Positions 23,801-32,766 of a stretch of 64,000 bases of DNA are shown here, in pieces. A program made the position numbers and the translations under genes. The stretch comes from Dromaius novaehollandiae (lineage: Eukaryota; Chordata; Aves; Casuariiformes; Dromaiidae), in NCBI RefSeq assembly GCF_036370855.1, contig NC_088099.1, forward strand, positions 76,115,218 through 76,179,217, read 5' to 3'. Within the stretch, counting starts at the first letter, position 1, and the number at the start of each line of letters is the position of its first letter. The notes under the pieces are model-generated. The model had not been told where the DNA came from. It was given only the letters and a program-made list of their open reading frames with translations, and searched no databases.

Positions 23801-26009
23801 ACAACCAAGACTACTAACTGCATGTTTAATATTCAGCATAAACATAAGGGTGTCCTTGCTTATCCTGGCTGTCACAGTAAACATACTGAATAGGTACTCA
23901 AGTTTTGGTTTCCAAAAAAATAGAAAATGAAACAGCAGTACAGAAGCCTCAGGTTCTGAAAGCTTCAGCAGAGATGGTTCAGACTTGTGTCAAGTACTTG
24001 CTCACTGTTTTTTGAATTCTTAATAGAAGCAGACAAGCCACTGGGAACAGCAAACCTCTCTCTCTAACTTTCCCTCAAAACGTGAGAAATTTGAAGAAAA
24101 ATACTCTGCCTCTTTCTGTGGCAGACAGTAGTTAGTGTCTGGCAGAACATGTTAGAAACACTTCAGATGCCATCAAGTCACACTGCAAGAAGAACACACT
24201 TTGGCAGTGGGGCATGAGCTGAGGATGTAAGGTATTTTATTAATAGAGCAAACAACGTACAGTGTTAATGATTTATTCCAAATGACTCCATTGTAGCTGA
24301 TATTCAGCTATATCGCAAAACAAAAGTAACAGTTACGAGTGTATGAAATTTCATTTCCTATCTTGCATTCACTATCTGTAGCACATGAAAGCACAATTAA
24401 AATCAATTTAGATATATCAAATAAAAAAGGCTAATTGTTTGCTTTAATTAAGCTGATTGATTTCCTAGACTCAGGGTAAACAGAGTGCTTCTAAACATCA
24501 TTACTGAACAGACTTGAAAACTGCTCTTCTAATACTGAAGATAACTTAAGGACCCTTTCAGGAAGGGAGGGTACATGGACTCCACAGCAGTACTGCATGG
24601 CTCTAACAGCTCCCTTTTTGAGGTCTATGAATCTGTTGAGCAATACAGGGAAAAAAAATTCAAGCTCCACTGTTCTTATTGGAGTAGTAATTAAAGAAGG
24701 TCAGAGAAACCGTAAGATTTCTGTCACCCCCATTCTACAGAAAAATCTAGGCTCACCTGATATTTTCCATCTGTCCCATGCAAAAGGTTTCTGAGGTGTT
24801 GTCCCTATTAGTTTATATATCACAACACCAAGCAAATAAACAACAGTAGTAATCACTGCTGTCCTGTAAACGCAAGGAAAAAAAAACTGGCAAGAAGGGT
24901 TGGAAGTCTGCTTGTACAGAACACTTCAGTACATTGCATGCATATGTAAAATTGAAAGACTTGGTGGTTCTCACATATTCCAAGAAAGCATTATCAATGA
25001 TTTCTCAGAAAAGACCTACTTTTATTCTTGTCAAAGCTCTTTCATTAGGAATAATGAATGAAAACCTGTCCCTGGAGAAGAAAGCAGAGCCAACCTCTGC
25101 CAAAAGCCCCAGGGACCAGGAGGTAGATGTTTCCTGCTCTTCCCTTCATGTCTGGCTCAATACATCTCAAGTTGTTTCATGTGGTAGTATTTGGGCATTA
25201 AGAGACAAATGAATACCCCATCCAGAATATCCGACATCAGAGTGAATGGATGGGAGATGTTAACTTCAGTGTTCTTCATCAGAGAAAGAGGAAATCAAAC
25301 CAAGCTCTAGACAGGTGCTCTACCACTGAACTACTCTACAGAAGGGGCTATAGCATCTTTTCACCCAAATAAAAAAAAAAAATAGTAGCTCTTATTTGAT
25401 CACAGGCACCTATCTTCAAGAAAGGGCTAATACAGCATACCTGAATTGCCAAGTGGACCCTACTGATAGCACTACAAAGGTTCTCCAGGAGCCAGATGGA
25501 GTAGAATCACAGAATCACCGGATGTCACGTTTCCCAGCAGCCGCTTAGCAGAGCAGCCAAGTGGAGGGCTGCCTCAAGGACACGGGTGCCACACCAGAGC
25601 CAGCCACTCGCACTCCGGTGGTCCAACGCCACAACATCGACAGGAGCAGCCAACGTAAGGCACCTTACGCACCGTAACGGCCAAACCGGGCTCCTGAGCC
25701 GCGCCTCACACCCCAAGGCTGAGGAGCCCCCTACGAGCGCGCGCAGCTGACGCAGCCGTGGAACTAGCCCAGCCCCTCCCCCCACAGGGGGGCCAAGAGC
25801 CTGCCGGGAGCCGCTACTCGCCTGTTGGAGTGCTGCAGCACGCAGAAGTCTTCGCACGGCCGCCCCTTCACATCTGCAAAGCCACAAACGCAAGTGACTG
25901 CACAGGCACGTGGGCCGCCGCCACCCCATGTCCCCCGCCCGGTCAGCGCGGTACCTGGCTTGTACCAACGCGTAAAGTAGCGTTCCGCGCCACCCTGCGC
26001 CGCGGTCAT
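20696..26009 (-). CDS. ABITRAM: Actin-binding transcription modulator (Simiate/FAM206A), 6 exons
   Basis: ABITRAM (Simiate) is a small protein with a glycine-cleavage-H-like fold. It is reported to bind actin and to act in the nucleus and in neuronal process growth. Coding exons in transcript order are 26009-25955, 25873-25822, 21939-21810, 21108-21032, 20960-20891 and 20824-20696. They sum to 513 bases: 170 residues plus TGA, against about 181 in human. Family stretches seen are [10 protein letters not shown] (about residues 10-19), [68 protein letters not shown] and [14 protein letters not shown] (129-142). The start at 26009 gives a nine-residue leader; upstream in-frame ATGs exist but have no family support. 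Intron 2 has a GC donor. The first two exons sit in a CpG island. Confidence 0.96.
20891..20960 (-). CDS. ABITRAM: ABITRAM exon 5
   Basis: One base plus 23 codons, [14 protein letters not shown] then SNPAILQEK. Acceptor tttcacag, donor AAG|gtaaga. The first base completes a Ser codon from exon 4. Confidence 0.95.
21032..21108 (-). CDS. ABITRAM: ABITRAM exon 4
   Basis: 25 codons plus two bases: [14 protein letters not shown], then SDGEEYTIY. Acceptor aatgcag, donor TAG|gtaaga. Confidence 0.95.
21810..21939 (-). CDS. ABITRAM: ABITRAM exon 3
   Basis: One base plus 43 codons: [18 protein letters not shown], then IKSINYQIS and [14 protein letters not shown]. Acceptor ttgcag, donor AGG|gtatgg. 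The first base completes Arg with exon 2. Confidence 0.96.
21940..25821 (-). other. ABITRAM: ABITRAM intron 2 (GC-AG type)
   Basis: A 3.9-kb intron whose donor reads CAG|gcgagt at 25822/25821 and whose acceptor is ttgcag|A. No exon is recognised inside. It contains a short tRNA-like stretch at 25291-25340. Open frames near 22885-23391 and 24934-25212 have no recognisable relatives. Confidence 0.85.
25291..25340 (-). repeat. tRNA-like remnant (possible SINE head or tRNA pseudogene)
   Basis: Read on the - strand there is an A-box-like TAGTTCAGTGGTAGAGC and, 15 bases on, a B-box-like GGTTTGATTTCC. The gap is about 10 bases shorter than in a real tRNA and no acceptor stem closes. It is therefore a decayed tRNA-derived sequence at best, lying in ABITRAM intron 2. 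Confidence 0.4.
25822..25873 (-). CDS. ABITRAM: ABITRAM exon 2
   Basis: 52 bases (2 + 16 codons + 2): [16 protein letters not shown], with a split Asp before and a split Arg after. The acceptor is ttgcag. The donor is GC rather than GT (CAG|gcgagt), and homology and frame allow no nearby GT. Confidence 0.95.
25955..26009 (-). CDS. ABITRAM: ABITRAM exon 1 (coding part)
   Basis: 18 codons plus one base: [18 protein letters not shown]. The donor is CCAG|gtaccg. This ATG is chosen because the family has a short variable leader before RYFTRWYKP. The frame stays open upstream to 26198. Confidence 0.85.
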
Positions 26010-26420
26010 GCCCGCCGGCCGACCAGCCTGCCCCCACGTCCACCCGCAGGCGCGCCGCTGCCGAGGTCGAGCCGCCACGAAGAGCCTATCAGCGCAAACC
26101 CCCTCCCCTCCCACCAGGACCGCTGCACGCATGCTCCCGGGCGGTCCCGCCCTGCACGGCTCGGCGGGGTGGCGGCCAGGCTCGCTCGCCCAGCCCACAG
26201 CTGCTTGGCCGCGTGTGCGTTGCCGCCGGGGAGTGGGGGCTGGTTTGCGGCGGCCCCTGCAAAGGAGAGGCGGGGCCCGGACCGCAGCAGGCGGAGTTTG
26301 CGAGCAGCAAAGGGCAAGCGCGGAACGGAGTTCCGCTCCAGAGGCAGCCGGAGCGAGGCGGACCTTTGCCTCCTCCCGCGGCGAGGCGCAGGCACCTGAC
26401 CATGTCTAAAGTCAGCCCCG

Positions 26421-28430
26421 CTAAATTCGCTGCCCTTAGCTTCACTCCGCAGAGAAAGAGCTCCTGTTTTCATTATGCTACAGAAGTCAATTGATTTCAC
26501 TTCCAGAAGGAATAAAGATATATTCCTGTCTATATTGATTATCTTTCTTAAATATTTTGTGCATTAAGTTCTGACATCTTTGTTTTAATGCGTTTTCTTA
26601 TGGACAAAGACAAGCTATTATTCAGGAAAATCAGTATTTTTATGAGGAAATTTACTGCTATGCATATATAGAGATACACATCACCTCTTGAAAATATTCA
26701 AGAGATACCATCTGGTTGAGTGGCTTATTTAATCTAGCACACAACAATACAATTGCTATAGTGACTGTTAAGTGCACCTAAGAAGTACTTTTGATAAAAA
26801 CACTTCATAAAAACATGCATTTCTCTCATGACAAGTAGAATGACAGTTTTTCCACAAAGGTTGTAATAATGCTTGACTCTTGCTGTCTGAATTTAGAGAT
26901 CCACTGTGAATTACATTTTATTCTTGAACATATTTTAAAAATACATAATTCAGCTGTGTTCCTGCAGCACATTTGACATCATTCTGAAGTACCCCAGCCA
27001 CAAAGCAGAACAAAAGTGTAGTTATTGGACCATAGATGCTGGTCATGTGAGAACTTCCAAATGTTTATTATAACTCTCCTGCTGCATAAACTTGACATGA
27101 CACACCCCTTGTATGTAAATCAGGCCTAAAAAAAAAAACATTATAAGAGCATGTTACAAGCGAAATTATTTCACTTGGATTCCATAATTGTCTGTTCTGT
27201 TCATCCATTTGCAGGTCCAGTTACAGGCACTAAATAAGGCCGATATAATTGCATATAAAATTAAAGTTTGCAACATCGTCTATGTAAACAAGGGTATACA
27301 AGACGTCAAGCTACTTTCATTTATCAGCCATAGATATCAGGCTTACTACAAGCTGCTACAGAAAAATATATGTATAAACATAGAGCGCTGCTGAGAGGCT
27401 CCACCCCATCCATTTGCCGAATCGTAAGTACTTTCAATGCAAGTCCATTTCAATGGAAGCCGAGATTCTGTATTACAAAGCTGACAGAAGGGGGCGGGGG
27501 GGCATTTCCCCCCTTTTTTCCATCCTGCTGGCACACACCTATAGTGAGCTTCAGGATATAGTCTTCCTCAGTTACTAGTCTGGACAGTTGTCAGTGATTC
27601 ACATCCACACCAAAGATTCAAATATTAGAGCACTGAACTATCTGATATGCTTATGGCTAGGTTATTTAGTCATTTCTCCCCAAATGCTCTAAAAGCAGAT
27701 TTATTTTTCATGTTGTTGCATTAGCAATGTATTCTGATGCACATATATTTCAATGTCAGTTTATTATGTAGAGCCAGCCAAGAACTCACTGAAAATGCAG
27801 ACTGAAATTTGTAGATTCCTCTTTATAATTTAGTCACTGATCCTAAAATCTTTCAGGCAACATTAGGGTACATGCCTGCTTCCTATTTCATATCCACCAA
27901 ATGGTCAAGAGAAAGTAGTTCAGTTGAACTAACTAGCAGCTGTTAAGGCTACAGGCAAACAGAAATCACTAACAAAAAAAAAAGTAAACAGAACTGTGCC
28001 CCATCTAAGTTTGAATTTCCTCATGATCAAAAAATAATTCAGCATGCCTCCTTTCTCTGGTAACTGAAGAAGTGGAAGGGAAGGTGAGAGACTAAAGGGC
28101 ACTAAATGAAAGGGGAAAAAAAAGTATGTACATAGTGCTCAAACACTACAAGACCCACAAGGCTCCAGTAAGGTTCTATCTCCATGCATTTCAGAAAAAT
28201 ACAGCTGTGAAGAGATTTTTGTGTGGCGGGGGAATGACAGTAGTAGTCTACCAAATTTTTGAACAGGTAGGTCTTTTGCTCATCAGGAGCAATAAGGGGA
28301 ACAAGAGCACAGAGACATAAGCTCTGAGAGTGACCACAACTATCACTCCAGAAAAGACAAAACTCATTTAGACACGACAGGGTCAAGTTGGACCCTGGAG
28401 AATGCATTTCTCAAGGCATGAAAGATTCAG
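26421..28430. other. Intergenic, nothing recognised
   Basis: AT-rich sequence upstream of ABITRAM. No splice-bounded family exon, transposon or RNA gene was seen on either strand. The ELP1 coding exons expected here from mammalian gene order are not recognised. Confidence 0.6.
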
Positions 28431-28635
28431 AATTTTGACAGGTTTATGCTATGGCTGCAGTCAGAAACATGCATGTGCACGTGCATGAATGGGTAGGGGG
28501 GTTTGTGGGGGGATGCTCCCAGCTTCCCCCCCTCCCCCCAGCTGGTGCCAGTTACAAGCTGTTTGCATTCCTGTGCTTCACACTCCGAAAGGGAGGGTGT
28601 CAAGGCTTTGAAGTAAGGCCTGCTTGGGCACCAAG

Positions 28636-28797
28636 ACCCTGGGAAACAAAGCCTCCTCTCACTGCTGGAACAATGTTAATTAGGGTGGCGGTCTGGACTA
28701 TCTCCTCCTCCTCAGGACCTTGGGAGATAACACCTACTTTCACTGCTAGGGCAGTGTTGGCCGTTGTGGACTGGAATTAACTCCTTACCTGAGCTCT
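28636..28797 (+). repeat. Imperfect 81-base tandem duplication
   Basis: The first unit begins accctggga at 28636 and the second accttggga at 28717. Each carries cactgct(g/a)g 24 bases in, then a GT-rich stretch and a tctggact/gtggact word. A more diverged third unit may follow to about 28880. Confidence 0.6.
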
Positions 28798-29068
28798 GCG
28801 ATCTCTCCTTGGGACCACCACTGCAAGAGTAAAGCAGTCATTCGCAGTCACTCAGACTCCTTTCTCCAGTGCTGAAGAGTGCTCAAGGCAGCAAGCCTGC
28901 CCTTGGGGGTGTTCGGCTATCCCCTCACCCTACCCCATGACTGTGGGGACGATCGTGATAAGGACGGAGGAGAGTTGAACCCTGCAGCAGCAAAGAGCTA
29001 GGGACTGCGACTGCGCGAAGAGAACTGCAGCTGGCCTAGCGACTCCACCTCCACTTTCCCCTAACGGG

Positions 29069-29076
29069 TATAAATA
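29069..29076 (+). promoter_or_regulatory. TATA box (TATAAATA) of the LTR-like element
   Basis: A canonical TATAAATA on the + strand inside the LTR-like block, with GC-rich flanks. Activity is unknown. Confidence 0.4.
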
Positions 29077-29440
29077 GGTTGGCCCCAGAGGCTGTCTTGG
29101 GCTCTTTGTCGGTGACAATGGGTTTGTCAACTTGTGGATCCCCTTGGGATGGGGATGCCCTATTGCAGTTACTTCCCTGGGATTGAGTGTATGTTGGCTG
29201 CTCAGGCAACCTCTGGGTAAGAAAGATCAATTAGAATTGGAAAATAAGTATTCTAGTTGAACTAAGTTTCTGTTGATAAGAATTGTTGCTTTGTACTGTT
29301 GTAACTTGTGTAGTAACTTTAAATCTGTAAAATGAGTTGTGGAGTCACGGAGTAAATCTCCTCCTCCCCTCCCTTGCGCCACATGAAACCCTCATGGTCT
29401 GAGACTGTAAAGATAATTGGTTGTCCTGCAACAGGGTTGT

Positions 29441-32222
29441 TTTGGCTTTTTGTTTGTTTTGGATTTTTTGTTTTTCTACAAAAGCAAGCAGTGATGTGCA
29501 CATGCTAGAAACTTAACAGCTTCACAGGAGCCAAAGTTTGAGTTCATCACTAAGGCTAGTGAAGGGAAGATGAGGATCAGCAGCTGTTTTTTGGGCATGG
29601 TTTCAGTTATCACAAAGTCAAGGCAAGAGTGTAGTGAGGATAAGGGCAAAAGTGTCTTAAGAATTTAGGTGGCTTGAAAAATTCAGTTACTTTCTCTTCA
29701 GATTAAGTTCACATGAGCTAAAAGAGTTTAAGAGCATGGAATATATGGCAGAGGTGTGTGGATATAGATGCCATTTTCATCATACTCTGAGAAACTAATT
29801 CAGGCTTGTGAACATTAGAGTAAGACTACTGTAAGAAAAATTAAATAGAGGTAGCACAGAATAGAAAATCTAGGAGATACTGTGAAAATGTACCAAATAA
29901 TGGCCATCATACCATAGAATGACTTCTCAACAGCTCAAGTTATATGATTCTTCCTGGCAGACTGCATCTGCATTTTGGTTTTCTTTTGCTGTTAAGAGAG
30001 GTTTGCTTCTTATTAAGAAAGTACAGAGACTGAATGAAAATACAGAAGTGTAGAATGAAAGAAACATGAACTTCTAAACACTTGATGAAGGGAAGGAAAA
30101 CACCTCAACACACCTCTATTCTCTCAATATTATTGTTAAACACGAAAGTCCTCTTGTGGATTGGTTTCTATCGCTGGCATGTAAGCCAGCAGGAAAAAGC
30201 AAAAAAAAAAAGAGCACTCCCCCCAGAAGTCTATTCTTCTCTGTGGACACCTGCTCACTGAACAAAGAGATATGCAGGTCCATATGTGTGCAGATTTGAG
30301 GGAGCTGGGTAAGACCCCAACACCTTGGTGCTCCCCTCAGGATGGAGTAACTATAGAGATGCCTTTCTTCACTTACTGAAAGAAAGGAAACAAGACAGAA
30401 ATCCTGTCCACACGCAATGTTCAAATACCAAGACAATCAACTTGTCTTCTCTGAATACATGAGGATGTAACAGACGAGAGATTTCCTTTGAAGATGCAGT
30501 TCTCAACTTGCAGGATCACCACATGGATCAGGTGAACAATGATGAGCTCTGCTGGCCCCTGCACCGCTCAAACTGCTTTAGAAGAGGAAATTACAGGGAA
30601 TTGTCAGCAGAACCCTCCCATCCTTAAGACTAGTAACCTCCTGTAAGACAGGAAAAGTGACCTTTATTTGCTTCTTTTTCCTTTGCTCATAAGTTACAGT
30701 AGTGCTGTAAGGTCTCCTACTGAGCACACTTTGTTCTTAAGCATAGAAACAAAGTTCAATCCATTGCTTATTCTATTTTTTTTTTAAATTTGGTAACAAT
30801 TCTTCACAAAAAATGAAACAAAAATCCATCCTTACATAAATCATCAATATGAGCTCCAACACTGACATTAAAACCCTAACAGATCTATGCTGATTATTTC
30901 AGCTTTCTTAAGAAACATTGATAAAACAGCATTTTATAAATATGCAAAGAAGATTAAATCTCAATCTAGTTAATCTGAGGAAAGACCAAAGGACGAGGAA
31001 AAGGTAATATTCCATTGGCTGCAGAAAATCCTAAGAACCTTGTTTTTTAAGTGGTAAAAATCTTTCAATGCATTTGAAATATCTATTTCTGAAGCGATGT
31101 GGTAGTTTTCATTTTAATTTTATGCAGGACAAACATATGTCAGACCATTTAACCTGTCAGACATGGCATTATCAAATGCTTCCTTTTTAAGCTTTTCATT
31201 CAGCTTGTGATTTGAAGTAGTGGTAAACTCAGATCAGAAATAAGTTCTAATGGTTTTGTTTCCAGTTTTTAAATGCTAGTTAATTAAGACAGCATGGTTC
31301 AGACAATTTCTTCTTCATTATATAAGAGTTAAGAGATGTTATGTGAACTAATGTTTGCCTGTCTTCCCTGCAAACACAAGATTTTTATAACACTTTTTTC
31401 ATCCTTTCTTCCCTCAGTTACTTTCAGGATGGTTAAAATCTTAAACTGTAGACAGTAAGCTCAATCTACATATTACATTAGCAATAATTAATCTCAATTT
31501 CATATGCTGCTTCCCTATATATGCTGTCAAAGAGTTTTTCCTTTTTTGGATGAGTCAGCTTAAGTTATTGCAAAGAATGTAGTTGTTTTGCACAGCCTAA
31601 GTTTATAGCATGCAAGCATATTGAACTAGAACCAGTAAGCTCTCCTAGTCAGCTAATTCCCAGAGTATATCAACACTAAGAAAGCTGCTGTAGTAAATGA
31701 CTGTTGTCTCAGTCTATAGCACTCCTTCCCTCAAAACCTGAGTGTAACACAATTTTGCTGTTTCAGGCAGCATTAATGCAATATATCTCTACTTTAAAAC
31801 TCTTTTTGATGGAATTTGAGTATATTAGAGACATAGCTATGCTTTTACAATATTATAGCTAATATTATAGCTGTAGTTTTGTTGCTCACTTAAGAAATCA
31901 GTAAAGATCATCTCATATCAAAAGAGATCAAACAAGTAAAACTTACTTGGTACAAACACTTAAAACAGGATTTCACATGAAATCACTTGGAGTGGAAATT
32001 AACCAGAATGAAGAAACAAAGAACCCACGAGCTATTCTGAGTAGAACCACCTCAAAAAGGTGGAAGTGGACCCATATGACATTCCATGTAGACTAGATGG
32101 AAACAGAAGTGAATTACTACCAAACATATACTACTCATGACATGTTGTCTTCTTGTTTAACACTGCTCCCTGAGCTTTGTATTGCCTGTTTTTGATTGTG
32201 GTATAATAAAAACCACTGTCAT
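29441..32222. other. Intergenic, nothing recognised
   Basis: AT-rich sequence between the LTR-like block and the SLC39A6 3' end. No recognised exon or repeat. If SLC39A6 uses a more distal poly(A) site, part of this is its 3' UTR. Confidence 0.55.
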
Positions 32223-32228
32223 TTTATT
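32223..32228 (-). terminator. Candidate poly(A) signal of SLC39A6 (AATAAA)
   Basis: TTTATT on the + strand, giving AATAAA on the - strand about 390 bases past the SLC39A6 stop. Other hexamer variants further on cannot be excluded. Confidence 0.45.
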
Positions 32229-32613
32229 TGTTTATACCAGCAAAACTATTCAAGTAAGAAAATGCCAGTTTCATATAGTTACATACAGTAGATAAATTCA
32301 CAAAAAATTTTAAAGATCCCCTCTCCCCAAATGATGAAGCTCCTTTAATAGATTTGATACGTTCACCATGCTTTACTAAGTGTAACTTTCCACAGTACCA
32401 TATGCAACACTAAACTGAATAAAAAATTTTACACAGGATTCATTTCTACTTTGGAGGGGGGAAAAAAACCAACACGTCAACAAAAATATCTAGTCTACAT
32501 CAAGCCTAGCTCTGCATTACAAAATTTAATGGGGAGGGGGGGGAAAGGGGGAGAAGTGGGGAAAGGTATACCAATCATAATTTAACACTAAGCTTTGCTC
32601 CTGGCAAGCAAGA
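32229..32613 (-). other. SLC39A6: SLC39A6 3' UTR
   Basis: Proposed 3' UTR to the first good poly(A) signal. It contains a C/U-rich mRNA tract (G-rich on the + strand at 32531-32567), the kind of sequence bound by poly(C)-binding proteins. Confidence 0.55.
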
Positions 32614-32766
32614 CTACAGGTTTATGCTGAATACAATTTTATGTTCAAATACAGAGATAAGCAGCATTATCCCAAAACCCAGCAGAATCCCAGCGTTCTG
32701 TAATAGGAAATATCCCCAGCGGCTACATCCATGATCACTAGCATCATTGTGGAGCATTTCAGGCAC
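32614..32766 (-). CDS. SLC39A6: SLC39A6 last coding exon
   Basis: 50 codons plus TAG, phase 0. It encodes [19 protein letters not shown] followed by the last membrane segment and [10 protein letters not shown]. Acceptor gtttag. Confidence 0.97.
   Translation of the reverse strand: MPEMLHNDASDHGCSRWGYFLLQNAGILLGFGIMLLISVFEHKIVFSINL

Larger units (their letters stand above)
25540..26420. promoter_or_regulatory. CpG island at the ABITRAM 5' end
   Basis: A GC- and CpG-rich block in an otherwise AT-rich region. It covers ABITRAM exons 1 and 2 and extends about 400 bases upstream. A GC box (ggcggggcc) lies near 26269 and an NRF1-like acgcatgctcc near 26127. Long open frames in both strands here are an effect of high GC and few stop codons. 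In human, ELP1 starts from the other side of this promoter; I see no ELP1 exon here. Confidence 0.85.
28430..29440 (+). mobile_element. LTR-like GC-rich repeat with TATA box (candidate solo LTR)
   Basis: An isolated GC-richer block of about 1 kb. It contains imperfect tandem copies with an 81-base period (from 28636 and 28717, possibly a third), then about 270 bases later a TATAAATAG box at 29069-29076 on the + strand. U3 repeats followed by a TATA box are the usual layout of a retroviral LTR promoter. I see no coding remnants, primer-binding site or target duplication, and the exact TG/CA ends are uncertain. Confidence 0.35.

Noticed and set aside
24934-25212. 92-codon open frame on + in ABITRAM intron 2
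   Set aside because: No motif or family likeness and no sign of splice sites or a promoter; treated as chance.
25498-25525. gaatcacagaatcacc word resembling the edge of a CR1 3' end
   Set aside because: Only about 20 bases match and the sequence after it does not continue as CR1.
25525-26500. Several long overlapping open frames on both strands (up to about 210 codons)
   Set aside because: They lie in a CpG island where stops are rare. Only the two short ABITRAM exons on the - strand have family similarity and splice sites.
28925-28950. cccatgactgtggggacgatcg hairpin as a possible terminator
   Set aside because: Short GC stem within the LTR-like block, with no T-run or gene end beside it.
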